Positions 27,677 to 36,111 of a stretch of 64,000 nucleotides of DNA are shown here, piece after piece (positions within the stretch are counted from its first letter, which is position 1; every line of letters starts with the position of its first letter). Origin of the DNA: Pseudomonas sp. ML2-2023-3 (GTDB taxonomy: Bacteria; Pseudomonadota; Gammaproteobacteria; Pseudomonadales; Pseudomonadaceae); contig NZ_CP146343.1 of assembly GCF_037055275.1 (NCBI RefSeq), forward strand, positions 1,274,501 through 1,338,500. Direction: 5' to 3'. A program made the translations under genes and the position numbers. Below the pieces are notes generated by a model. The model saw only the letters and a program-made list of their open reading frames with translations. It ran no database searches and was not told the origin of the DNA.

Positions 27677-28004
27677 CCATGCTCGCCCTGTCTGATGGTC
27701 ATTGTGAGAAATTGATAATTTCTTAAACCGTACGCGCGCGAAACATCACAATACGCCCCGCTATGGCATAGCCAATTGGAAGGGCCGGCGTATTACTATT
27801 TTTGATATGGAAGTTCAGAACACTACATCTGGGAGCCCTAAAAATCATCATACGGTAAAACTCTGTTTCGCAGTTTTAGACGCGAAATCTTTGAGCTTTG
27901 CTGATAGGGATGAGGTGCTTAGGCGATACAAACTTTCAGGCCAGGAGGATAGCAGGTAGATTAGCGTCTTTGCCCCGCGCTACATCGCCAGGACACCGTA
28001 TTTC
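27677..28004. other. intergenic region before the restriction operon
   Basis: This 328-base AT-rich stretch separates the broken minus-strand gene from hsdM. It must hold the restriction operon promoter, though no confident -35/-10 pair stands out. The only coding candidate is a 50-codon reading frame at 27807-27959 with a plausible acidic/basic C-terminus (SFADRDEVLRRYKLSGQE) but no SD. Otherwise I see nothing. Confidence 0.5.
27807..27959 (+). CDS. possible 50-residue small protein upstream of hsdM
   Basis: An ATG-to-TAG frame of 51 codons ending 45 bases before hsdM. The C-terminal half has a natural-looking sequence (LSFADRDEVLRRYKLSGQED), but no ribosome binding site precedes the ATG. 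It could be a regulatory leader peptide of the restriction operon or a chance frame. Confidence 0.25.
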   Translation: MEVQNTTSGSPKNHHTVKLCFAVLDAKSLSFADRDEVLRRYKLSGQEDSR

Positions 28005-29459
28005 ATGTTTGAGCAAGCCTTCAAAAATATCGACGACGCCCTCTGGAAAGAAAGCGGCTGTACCACCGAGCTCGACTACACCGAGCAAACATCCTGGCTG
28101 CTTTTTCTGAAGTACCTGGATGGGCTAGAGCAGGATAAGGCCAGCGAGGCCATGCTCGAAGGTAAGAGCTACAATTACATTCTTGACCCGGCTTACCGCT
28201 GGAGCGCCTGGGCCGCGCCGAAGGATGCCTCCGGCGGGCTTGACCACAATACCGCGCTCACGGGCGATGACTTGGTCGATTTTGTCGATCGTAAGCTTTT
28301 TCCCTATCTGCACGGCTTCAGGCAACGTGCGACGGGTCCAGACACCATTGAGTACAAGATTGGCGAGATCTTTGGCGAGATCAAAAACAAGATCCGCAGC
28401 GGGTACACCCTGCGCGACATCATTGATCACATCGACGAACTGCGTTTCCGCTCACAGGTCGAGAAGCACGAGCTCTCCGCGCTCTACGAAGAAAAGATCA
28501 AGCGCATGGGCAATGCCGGGCGCAATGGTGGCGAATACTACACTCCGCGCCCTCTAATTCGCGCCATGATCCAGGTGACTGCGCCGCAGATCGGCGAGCG
28601 CATTTATGACGGGGCTTGCGGCTCTGCCGGCTTCCTGTGCGAAGCGCACGACTACCTTAGCGCTAAGCCCAATCTGAGTACAAAAGACCTCGAAACCCTG
28701 CAGACACGAACTTTCTATGGCAAGGAAAAGAAGAGCCTCGCCTATGTGATCGCAATCATGAATCTAATCCTGCACGGTATCGAAGCCCCCAATATTCTGC
28801 ACACCAACACGCTAGCTGAAAACCTCGCAGACGTGCAGGAGAAAGATCGCTTCGACTTGATTCTCGCCAACCCGCCCTTCGGCGGCAAAGAGCGACCCGA
28901 AGTACAACAGAACTTCCCGATTCGTTCGGGCGAAACCGCGTTTCTCTTCCTGCAGCACTTCATCAAGATGTTGCGGGCTGGTGGTCGCGCAGCCATCGTC
29001 ATCAAGAACACCTTTCTCAGCAACGGTGAAAATGCCGCTGTGAGTCTGAGAAAGCTTCTGCTGGAGAGTTGCAATCTACATACCGTACTCGATTGCCCAG
29101 GCGGGACCTTCCTGGGGGCGGGCGTTAAAACCGTCGTGCTGTTCTTCGAGAAAGGCGCGCCTACTCGCAAAGTTTGGTACTACCAGCTCGACCCCGGTCG
29201 CAACATGGGCAAGACCAACCCGTTGAATGACGCCGATCTCGAAGAGTTCGTGGTGTTGCAGAAGAGCTTTGCAGACTCGGACAAGAGCTGGAGCGTGGAC
29301 GCTGCCAGCATTGGTGCGGCCAGCTACGATCTATCGGTGAAGAACCCGAACGGCGGTGAAGAAGTTACCCACTGCAGCCCACAGGACATCTTGGATGAGA
29401 TTACGGCCCTTGATGCCGTGAGCGCGGATGTGCTGGCAAGTATCAGGGGGATGCTATGA
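28005..29459 (+). CDS. hsdM: type I restriction-modification methyltransferase subunit
   Basis: A 484-residue N6-adenine methyltransferase. It has the HsdM N-terminal helical domain (FEQAFKNIDDALWKESG, TSWLLFLKYLDGLEQDKA), SAM motif I YDGACGSAGFLCEAHDYL, and catalytic motif IV NPPFGG. With HsdS it methylates the recognition site to protect host DNA. The stop overlaps the hsdS start (ATGA). Size fits the type IB (EcoAI-like) group, in agreement with the HsdR size. Confidence 0.96.
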   Translation: MFEQAFKNIDDALWKESGCTTELDYTEQTSWLLFLKYLDGLEQDKASEAMLEGKSYNYILDPAYRWSAWAAPKDASGGLDHNTALTGDDLVDFVDRKLFPYLHGFRQRATGPDTIEYKIGEIFGEIKNKIRSGYTLRDIIDHIDELRFRSQVEKHELSALYEEKIKRMGNAGRNGGEYYTPRPLIRAMIQVTAPQIGERIYDGACGSAGFLCEAHDYLSAKPNLSTKDLETLQTRTFYGKEKKSLAYVIAIMNLILHGIEAPNILHTNTLAENLADVQEKDRFDLILANPPFGGKERPEVQQNFPIRSGETAFLFLQHFIKMLRAGGRAAIVIKNTFLSNGENAAVSLRKLLLESCNLHTVLDCPGGTFLGAGVKTVVLFFEKGAPTRKVWYYQLDPGRNMGKTNPLNDADLEEFVVLQKSFADSDKSWSVDAASIGAASYDLSVKNPNGGEEVTHCSPQDILDEITALDAVSADVLASIRGML

Positions 29460-30688
29460 GGGCGGGGTGGCAGAAAAAGACGCTGATTGAAGCATGTCAC
29501 TTTTCCAATGGTCTCTGGAAGGGCGAGAAAGAGCCATTTGTTAACGTCGGCGTGATTCGAAACACGAACTTCACGAAAGATGGCGCACTCGATGACTCAG
29601 ACATTGCCTACCTTGATGTTGAAGCTAAGAAGTTTGAGAAGCGTCGCCTGCAGTTCGGCGACATTATCCTAGAAAAGTCAGGGGGAGGTCCGAAGCAGCC
29701 GGTTGGACGAGTTGTACTGTTTGATAAACAGGAAGGACTGTTTTCGTTCAGCAATTTCACGTCGGCCTTAAGGATCAAAGACCCGCAGGAACTGGATTTT
29801 CGCTTCCTGCATAAACTGCTGTACTGGACGTATTTGTGTGGCATAACCGAGAAAATGCAAAGCCATTCGACTGGCATACGCAATCTTGACGGTAACGCAT
29901 ACAAGGCAATTGAAATCTCTTTTCCCGCGCTCGCCGAACAGCGGCGCATTGCAGCTATCCTCGATGAAGCTTTGGCCGGCATCGCCACGGCCTGCTCCGC
30001 CGCCGAGCAAAATCGCCAAAACTCCCGGGCCCTCTTTGACAGCTGCCTCCAGGACGTCTTCAGCTTAAGGGGTAAGGGGTGGCAGGAAAAGCCGTTGTCA
30101 GAACTGTGCAACATTAAGCACGGCTTTGCTTTCAAGAGTGAGTTCTTCACTGATAAAGGGGATCATATACTTCTAACCCCTGGGAATTTCTACGAATCAG
30201 GCGGATATCGTGATCGAGGCGTAAAGCAGAAATACTATTGCGGCGATATTCCAACTGGTTTCATTCTTGAAAAGAACGACTTGCTAGTTGCTATGACAGA
30301 GCAAGCGGCAGGTTTGCTTGGCAGCCCCATTCTTGTTCCGGAACCAGGGCGCTTCCTTCATAACCAGCGTCTCGGCCTCGTCACACCAAAGACCGGTGTA
30401 CCTTGGCTCAACGAATTCTTCTTTCATGTTTTCAACACGCAAGCAGTGCGCAAAGCAATTCACGGCAGTGCTTCCGGCGTAAAGGTGCGTCACACGTCAC
30501 CAACCAAAATAGGTGAAGTCGTTGTCGCATTTCCCTCCTCTGTAGATGAACAAAGATGCATCGTTTCAAAACTTGAAGAGATTCAAGATGAAACCAGACA
30601 CCTCGAGGCCCTCTACCAGCGTAAGCTCGAAGCGCTAGACGAGCTCAAGCGATCTCTGCTGCATCATGCCTTTTCGGGTAACTTGTAA
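29456..30688 (+). CDS. hsdS: type I restriction-modification specificity subunit
   Basis: A 410-residue HsdS with two target-recognition domains. The first spans about residues 1-160 and ends in the conserved helix (FPALAEQRRIAAILDEALAG). The second starts near residue 205 (GWQEKPLSELCNIKHGFAF) and ends in VDEQRCIVSKLEEI plus a C-terminal coiled helix (LEALDELKRSLLHHAFSG). It determines the bipartite DNA sequence recognised by both the modification and restriction complexes. The sequence itself cannot be predicted by eye. Confidence 0.95.
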   Translation: MRAGWQKKTLIEACHFSNGLWKGEKEPFVNVGVIRNTNFTKDGALDDSDIAYLDVEAKKFEKRRLQFGDIILEKSGGGPKQPVGRVVLFDKQEGLFSFSNFTSALRIKDPQELDFRFLHKLLYWTYLCGITEKMQSHSTGIRNLDGNAYKAIEISFPALAEQRRIAAILDEALAGIATACSAAEQNRQNSRALFDSCLQDVFSLRGKGWQEKPLSELCNIKHGFAFKSEFFTDKGDHILLTPGNFYESGGYRDRGVKQKYYCGDIPTGFILEKNDLLVAMTEQAAGLLGSPILVPEPGRFLHNQRLGLVTPKTGVPWLNEFFFHVFNTQAVRKAIHGSASGVKVRHTSPTKIGEVVVAFPSSVDEQRCIVSKLEEIQDETRHLEALYQRKLEALDELKRSLLHHAFSGNL

Positions 30689-30736
30689 GGAAAGGCAAGG
30701 AATGGACCCTGACTTGAAACTCTTTGGAGACACACA

Positions 30737-31981
30737 ATGAGCCGCCTGCGCATCAATAATTTCGGTCCCATCGGCCCTGGTCTTTCGGAGAATGGTGGTT
30801 GGATCGATATCAAGCGGGTTACGGTCTTCATCGGTAATCAGGGCTCGGGTAAAAGCACTTTGGCCAAGTTGTACTCCACCTTCTCTTGGATCGAGAAAGC
30901 CTTAGTGCGGGGGGATTACGAGAAGAAGTGGTTTGAGCGAAAGGGGCGACTGAAGAGCCAATACCTGAGTTATCACCGCTTAGAAAATTACTTGGAAACG
31001 AGTGACAGGGGAAATGTCGAGATTGAATACGAGGGTGAAGCCTATGCACTCCGCTATGCGGGCGGGCAGTTGAGCATCAGGGAAACCGGACATCAAGGCT
31101 ATGCTCTGCCGCAGGTTATGTATGTGCCAGCGGAGCGCAACTTCATTTCGTATGTGAGGAGCTCGAGAGAGTTAAAGCTCTCTTCCGAGTCACTGAAGGA
31201 ATTCCTGACAGCATTTGATCAAGCTAAAGACAATTTGCGGGGATCGCTGAAATTACCGATCAACGATAGCGAAATTGAGTATGACAAGCTAAACGACATC
31301 CTCAATCTCAAAGGACCAGGCTACAAGCTGAGGCTGACGGATGCATCTAGCGGCTTTCAGTCTTTCGTGCCGGTGTATCTCGTAAGTCAGTACCTCGCCA
31401 ATATGGTGCAAGAGCAGAGCCAGAACAGCCAACAGCCGATGAGTGCCGACGAGCTGGATCGGTTCAAGAAAGGCGTGGAAAGTGTTTTTGCCAATGAGAC
31501 CCTGACGGAAGAACAAAAGCGGGCTGCGCTCTCGGTGCTTTCGGCTCGCTTCAATAAGACGGCATTCATAAACATCGTCGAGGAGCCTGAGCAGAACCTA
31601 TTCCCCTCGTCGCAGTGGGACATTCTGAAAAGCCTGCTTGCTTTCAACAATCAAGGTATGCGCAACCGCCTGGTACTGACTACGCATAGTCCATACATCG
31701 TGAATTACCTCAGCCTTGCGATTCAGGGAAAGCATCTGCAGCAGCGCCTCATTGAGCAAAAGCGCGAGGATTTACTACCCGCACTTTATGAGATCGTACC
31801 TTTGCAGGCATTGTTGCTACCTGATGAGCTGGCGATCTACCAGTGCAACGAGCGTGACGGCAGTATTACCCGTTTGCCCTCTTTCGAGGGAATTCCTTCG
31901 GATCACAACCTGCTGAACGAATGGCTGCTAGCAGGGAACGAACTGTTCGACCGGTTGTTGGAACTGGAAGAGGCTATCTGA
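30737..31981 (+). CDS. AAA-family ATPase inserted in the restriction operon
   Basis: A 414-residue ABC-type/OLD-like ATPase without a Toprim domain. Walker A is GNQGSGKST near residues 33-41, a signature-like SSGFQS lies near 200, the Walker B region is NIVEEPEQNLFP and the switch histidine is in LTTHSPYIVNY. It has no long coiled coil, so it is not an SMC or RloC-type protein. It directly abuts a small PD-(D/E)XK-like gene and sits between hsdS and hsdR. A defence role as an NTPase sensor for the partner nuclease is inferred. Confidence 0.88.
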   Translation: MSRLRINNFGPIGPGLSENGGWIDIKRVTVFIGNQGSGKSTLAKLYSTFSWIEKALVRGDYEKKWFERKGRLKSQYLSYHRLENYLETSDRGNVEIEYEGEAYALRYAGGQLSIRETGHQGYALPQVMYVPAERNFISYVRSSRELKLSSESLKEFLTAFDQAKDNLRGSLKLPINDSEIEYDKLNDILNLKGPGYKLRLTDASSGFQSFVPVYLVSQYLANMVQEQSQNSQQPMSADELDRFKKGVESVFANETLTEEQKRAALSVLSARFNKTAFINIVEEPEQNLFPSSQWDILKSLLAFNNQGMRNRLVLTTHSPYIVNYLSLAIQGKHLQQRLIEQKREDLLPALYEIVPLQALLLPDELAIYQCNERDGSITRLPSFEGIPSDHNLLNEWLLAGNELFDRLLELEEAI

Positions 31982-32482
31982 GTGGATTTCTTTAATCCAG
32001 AGTGTCAGAGCGGTCCTTTCAACCAAGTGAAGTTCGGATTGTGTGATGATCAGAACACCACTCGCGCCTATGTCGATTCCAACACTCCGTCGATATGGAT
32101 TGCGACCGTTGAGAACCCCTCACAGAGCCCAGTCATATTCACGGCTATCGACAAGTGCGTCATACAGGATGGCGACGAGCCGGACCGGGGGCGCTGCGAT
32201 GGCATGCTGACCACAGTTGATCTGTTGTACTTGGTGGAGTTGAAAGATCAGAGAGCACACTGGCAGCCACATGCTATTGCCCAATTGGAGTCGACGATTC
32301 TGTTTCTTCGCCAACATCACTTAGATGACCTAAGTCGCTTTCGTCACAAGAAAGCGTTCGCTTGCAACAAGCGGCACAGGGCGTTCGCGACTATCGACCA
32401 CGAACTGAAGCGGCGATTCTTTCAGAGCTACGGTTTCCGAATCGACATCCAGGCAACCGTGTTGGTGCTTCCTTCTGTTTGA
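31982..32482 (+). CDS. small PD-(D/E)XK-like putative nuclease
   Basis: A 166-residue protein starting at a GTG immediately after the ATPase stop, with GGAAGAGG as SD. A possible nuclease core is RCDGM...LVELKDQR...QLEST: an aspartate, then a strand ending in E-L-K, then a glutamine on the following helix, as in PD-(D/E)XK enzymes. Its tight linkage to the AAA ATPase suggests a two-protein effector. Catalytic assignment is by motif only. It was not recognised as a named defence family. Confidence 0.65.
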   Translation: MDFFNPECQSGPFNQVKFGLCDDQNTTRAYVDSNTPSIWIATVENPSQSPVIFTAIDKCVIQDGDEPDRGRCDGMLTTVDLLYLVELKDQRAHWQPHAIAQLESTILFLRQHHLDDLSRFRHKKAFACNKRHRAFATIDHELKRRFFQSYGFRIDIQATVLVLPSV

Positions 32483-32597
32483 TATTGATTTTAACGTTCC
32501 TAGAACATGGATTGTATAGCATGGGGCGGCTAAGGTTTCTTATCGATTAAAACGCCTCCTACGCCACTCACCTTATGAATTAAGGCTAAAACTAAGA

Positions 32598-34973
32598 ATG
32601 AACGAAGCCGAAACCCGAGCCGAATACATTGACCCAGCGCTAGCTGCCGCTGGTTGGGGCGTGGTTGAAGGTAGCCGTATCCGCCGCGAGTACCCAATCA
32701 CGCTGGGTCGTATTGAGGGCAATGGCAAGCGCGGTGAGGCGCTCACGGCTGACTATGTGTTGGAGTACCGCAACACCAAGCTAGCGGTGGTGGAGGCTAA
32801 GGCTTGGCATAAACCGTTGTCTGAGGGCGTTGGACAGGCCAAGAACTACGCGGGCAAGCTTTCAATTCGCTTTACCTACGCCAGCAACGGCCAGGGTGTT
32901 TACGGCATTGATATGCACACCGGCGTGGAAGGCGAACAGCCTACTTTTCCCTCACCTGAAGCACTGTGGCAGGCAACTTTCGCTGTTGAAAATGCCTGGC
33001 GCGAACGCTTTGCTGCTGTGCCCTTTGAAGACAAGGGTGGTTACTGGCAGGGCCGCTACTATCAGGACATCGCCATTGAGCGCGTGCTGGGTGCGCTTAC
33101 CGAGTGGCAAGAGCGCATTCTGCTGACGCTGGCAACGGGCACTGGCAAGACTTTTATCGCGTTCCAGCTGGCGTGGAAATTGTTCCAGAGCCGTTGGAAT
33201 GTTACGGACTGGAAATCGGATGGGGAACCAACACGCCGTCCACGCATCCTGTTTCTGGCTGATCGCAACATCCTCGCCGATCAGGCCTATAACGCTTTTT
33301 CAGCCTTCCCCGAAGATGCACTGCTACGCATCGCTCCGGACGAAATCAAGAAGAAAGGTAAAGTTCCTAAGAACGGCAGCATTTTTTTCACGATCTTCCA
33401 GACTTTCATGAGTGGGCCTGGTGAAACTCCTTATTTTGGTGATTACCCTCCGGAATTTTTCGACTTCATCATCATCGACGAATGCCACCGAGGTGGGGCA
33501 AATGACGAGAGCAACTGGCGCGGTATTCTCGAATACTTCTCGCCAGCCGTGCAGTTGGGCCTCACTGCGACACCGAAACGCAAGGATAACGGAGATACCT
33601 ACGCCTACTTTGGCGAGCCAGTGTTCATCTACTCGCTGAAGGATGGCATAAACGATGGCTTCCTCACGCCTTTCCGCCTGAAGCAAATTGCGACCACGCT
33701 GGATGACTATGTTTTTACCGCCGACGACACTGTGGTAGAAGGCGAGATCGAGGTTGGCAAACGCTACGACGAGGCCGATTTCAACCGCATTATCGAGATC
33801 AAAGAGCGCGAGAAGAAACGCGTCGAGATTTTCATGGGAGACATCGATCAGAAGGAAAAGACCATCGTCTTTTGCGCCACGCAGACGCATGCGCTGGCAG
33901 TACGCGATCTGATCAACCAGACGAAGAAGAGCGCAGATCCGAATTACTGCCAGCGCGTGACGGCAAATGATGGCGCGTTAGGAGAGCAATGGTTGCGCGA
34001 CTTTCAGGACAACGAGAAGACCATTCCGACCATTCTTACAACTTCGCAGAAGCTCTCGACCGGCGTGGATGCGCGCAATGTGCGCAACATCGTGCTGATG
34101 CGTCCGGTGAAGTCGATGATCGAGTTCAAGCAAATCATCGGACGCGGCACTCGGCTTTACGACGGCAAGGATTACTTCACGATCTACGACTTCGTGAAGG
34201 CCCATCATCATTTCAGTGATCCGGAATGGGATGGCGAGCCGGTGGAACCTGAGGCTTGTAAGAAATGCGGAAATGCATCTTGTACCTGCGAAAAGACGCC
34301 ACTGAAACCCTGTGCAACCTGCGGTAATCAACTCTGCACATGCCCGAAAGAGCCGTGTCCGAAATGCGGAAACTGGCCCTGCACCTGCACGAAAAAAGCG
34401 AAGGTAAAGCTTGCAGACGGCAAGGAGCGACAAATTCAGTTCATGACTGCGACCAGTTTCTGGCATCCGGATGGCACCCCTATGTCCGCCGCACAATTTA
34501 TGGAGTCACTATTCGGAAAACTGCCGGAGTTCTTCAAGGACGAGGATGAGCTGCGGGCCATATGGAGCGCTCCCGATACTCGGCGCAAGCTGCTGGACGG
34601 CCTCGCTGAGAAAGGATATGGGAAAGATCAGCTTGCTGAAATGCAGAAGATCATCCATGCCGAGAACAGCGACATCTTCGATGTGTTGGCCTTTGTTGCC
34701 TACGCCGACACCCCACTCACCCGTGAAGAGAGGGCTGAGCGCGCGAGGATTGTGATCAGTAAGGAGTTCAGCGACAAGCAGCAGGCGTTTTTGACTTTCG
34801 TGCTCGCGCACTACGTCAGTGCCGGAGTGGATGAGCTCGACGAGATTAAACTGGGACCACTGCTGAAGCTTAAGTACAACAACGCTATTGCGGATGCATT
34901 TGCTGACCTTGGATCTCCCGATAGCGTGCGCAAAGCGTTTGTGGGCTTTCAGCAGTATCTTTACCTGAGCTAG
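32598..34973 (+). CDS. hsdR: type I restriction enzyme R subunit (EcoAI-like)
   Basis: A 791-residue restriction subunit. The N-terminal nuclease has TADYVLEY and AVVEAKA with a downstream Gln (GQAKNYA). The SF2 helicase shows LATGTGKTF (motif I), IIDECHRG (II), LTATPKR (III) and QIIGRGTRLYDG (VI). Between helicase and C-terminal helical domain, around residues 551-600, are three CxxCGxxxCxC repeats. It cleaves unmodified DNA after translocation. Length is near EcoAI HsdR. It is separated from the small nuclease gene by 115 bases and could have its own promoter. Confidence 0.95.
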   Translation: MNEAETRAEYIDPALAAAGWGVVEGSRIRREYPITLGRIEGNGKRGEALTADYVLEYRNTKLAVVEAKAWHKPLSEGVGQAKNYAGKLSIRFTYASNGQGVYGIDMHTGVEGEQPTFPSPEALWQATFAVENAWRERFAAVPFEDKGGYWQGRYYQDIAIERVLGALTEWQERILLTLATGTGKTFIAFQLAWKLFQSRWNVTDWKSDGEPTRRPRILFLADRNILADQAYNAFSAFPEDALLRIAPDEIKKKGKVPKNGSIFFTIFQTFMSGPGETPYFGDYPPEFFDFIIIDECHRGGANDESNWRGILEYFSPAVQLGLTATPKRKDNGDTYAYFGEPVFIYSLKDGINDGFLTPFRLKQIATTLDDYVFTADDTVVEGEIEVGKRYDEADFNRIIEIKEREKKRVEIFMGDIDQKEKTIVFCATQTHALAVRDLINQTKKSADPNYCQRVTANDGALGEQWLRDFQDNEKTIPTILTTSQKLSTGVDARNVRNIVLMRPVKSMIEFKQIIGRGTRLYDGKDYFTIYDFVKAHHHFSDPEWDGEPVEPEACKKCGNASCTCEKTPLKPCATCGNQLCTCPKEPCPKCGNWPCTCTKKAKVKLADGKERQIQFMTATSFWHPDGTPMSAAQFMESLFGKLPEFFKDEDELRAIWSAPDTRRKLLDGLAEKGYGKDQLAEMQKIIHAENSDIFDVLAFVAYADTPLTREERAERARIVISKEFSDKQQAFLTFVLAHYVSAGVDELDEIKLGPLLKLKYNNAIADAFADLGSPDSVRKAFVGFQQYLYLS

Positions 34974-35168
34974 GAAGCTTTTTTGATCTGGCCGTTTACA
35001 GGCTTGAGCTCAATCTAAATCGTTGCTGAATTCGTAGGCACCTGACCGCTGTTCTCTTGTCGTGCTGCCTGTCGTGAAGGGCAGTAATCGACCCAAAATA
35101 ATAGTGGAGAGGTACCCGGCCGCCGGAGCTCGAAGCGCAGGCGGCCCGGCTGACCGAGAAGTTGGGTG
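34974..35168. other. gap after hsdR with a possible gene remnant
   Basis: No intact gene lies between hsdR and the minus-strand orphan. Around 35118-35170 a GC-rich patch in plus frame reads RPPELEAQAARLTEKLGV before losing sense, quite unlike the AT-rich surroundings. This may be debris of an earlier insertion; its source is not recognised. Confidence 0.3.
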
Positions 35169-35732
35169 TCAAATGTGCTGCGCAGCAAACTTGCAAGCGG
35201 AACAGAAACTCACAACATCAATTTCAGAAATGGAGTCTGGCTGCCCCATGCCGGCGTTGGTAAATAGATAAAAGATGTGACTACCGGACGAAGGTAAAGA
35301 AAAGTTGAGTGCTATCGTGTCTCGGTGTTTGAGTTTATTTAATGCCTGTTCAAGTGTAAGTGCGATTGGCGCAGTGCTAGATGGCATCGCGCCTTGTCCT
35401 TGGGGTAACCCTATAAACCAAGTTCGATCAGTAGGGGTGACATTCTTGAGCAAATATCCGACGGGGTTGGCAAGGGCGGCATTAAACGGCGATGTTGGCC
35501 ACGAAGCCTTATCACCTCTCAACACATCACGCTGCCTTAATAACTCGTTTTGTATGTAGTCAAGGTTTTCGAATGCTTCTTGGCTGGTTTCGTAAGCTTC
35601 TTGCTTATCGCCGACTAACCAGCTTTGCTTGAATCCCGCTGATGCATTGAGTACACGACGGATGGCGTCTTTGAGGTTGCGAGGCGATTTGCCGGTTGAG
35701 TCAACAAGAAACTCGATATAGCGCTCAGTCAT
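35169..35732 (-). CDS. orphan hypothetical protein at the right end of the element
   Basis: A 187-residue protein reading towards hsdR. The N-terminal half is helical and charged (LKDAIRRVLNASAGFKQSW, AYETSQEAFENLDYIQNELL); the C-terminal half contains LTLEQALNKLKHRDTIALNF and FSLPSSGSHIFYLF and ends with a Cys pair (FCSACKFAAQHI). No signal peptide, membrane segment or known catalytic motif. No clear SD. As right-end cargo of the element it may be a defence or accessory gene, but the function is unknown. Confidence 0.6.
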   Translation of the reverse strand: MTERYIEFLVDSTGKSPRNLKDAIRRVLNASAGFKQSWLVGDKQEAYETSQEAFENLDYIQNELLRQRDVLRGDKASWPTSPFNAALANPVGYLLKNVTPTDRTWFIGLPQGQGAMPSSTAPIALTLEQALNKLKHRDTIALNFSLPSSGSHIFYLFTNAGMGQPDSISEIDVVSFCSACKFAAQHI

Positions 35733-36017
35733 GGCTGTTCAGTAGTGATAAATAGTTAATGGAAAATGAGATGGAGCTGATGACGGCCATCTTTGGTGTT
35801 AATTCCTTTGGCCGACTTCTACCTGGCAAGGTGCAGCTTCGGGTCGAGCGAGGCTGTTCGTTACTATAGCGTTTGCTGTTCGGCCGCATACATGCATGTG
35901 GTCCAAACGAATGCATTGGTGGTCAAGCTGTGATGCAATTACGCACTAGAGCATAAGGTGGCCCTGGTCGTCTGTGTCACAGAAATCGAATCGACGAAGC
36001 AGTTAACCCAAAGCTTT

Positions 36018-36039
36018 GGTGTGGGTCAAAGTGTGGGTC
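36018..36039 (+). repeat. 22-bp internal repeat, right copy (possible integrase arm site)
   Basis: Identical and in the same orientation as 21066-21087, ending 46 bases before the right core repeat. The GTGTGGGTC unit occurs twice and is followed by AAAGATGG. Confidence 0.6.
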
Positions 36040-36085
36040 AAAGATGGCGTTTCGTACACGGCCCTTGTTTTGCCTGACTTTCAGA

Positions 36086-36111
36086 CATTAAAAAGCCGGC
36101 TTGTGGCCGGC
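36086..36111. repeat. attR core: 26-bp direct repeat and terminator hairpin
   Basis: Second exact copy of 20926-20951. Here the stem is a full AGCCGGC/GCCGGCT. On the minus strand it is followed by TTTTTAA, so it can terminate the repressor pseudogene transcript. Confidence 0.8.

Larger units (their letters stand above)
20926..36111. mobile_element. integrative element with P4-type integrase and type I restriction cargo
   Basis: The 15.2-kb segment is bounded by the 26-bp repeat. It begins with a tyrosine recombinase 152 bases inside the left end and carries internal 22-bp repeats near both ends. Content is integrase, an interrupted DUF6387-like gene, AlpA, Toprim primase-like, DUF3631 ATPase, small unknowns, then hsdM-hsdS-AAA-nuclease-hsdR and one orphan gene. 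There are no capsid, tail, relaxase or type IV secretion genes. It resembles P4-like satellites or degenerate integrative elements. The insertion point is the terminator between dld and the downstream repressor, not a tRNA. Confidence 0.8.

Noticed and set aside
27084..28005. CRISPR array or other spaced-repeat array in the element.
   Set aside because: No regularly spaced repeats were found here or elsewhere in the window.
30737..31981. Assignment of the AAA protein to RloC or an SMC-type anticodon nuclease.
   Set aside because: It lacks the zinc-hook coiled coil and is far too short; only the ATPase core is shared.
30737..32482. Assignment of the ATPase pair to PARIS or Septu.
   Set aside because: The small partner shows neither a Toprim/DUF4435 nor an HNH motif; the visible pattern is PD-(D/E)XK-like.
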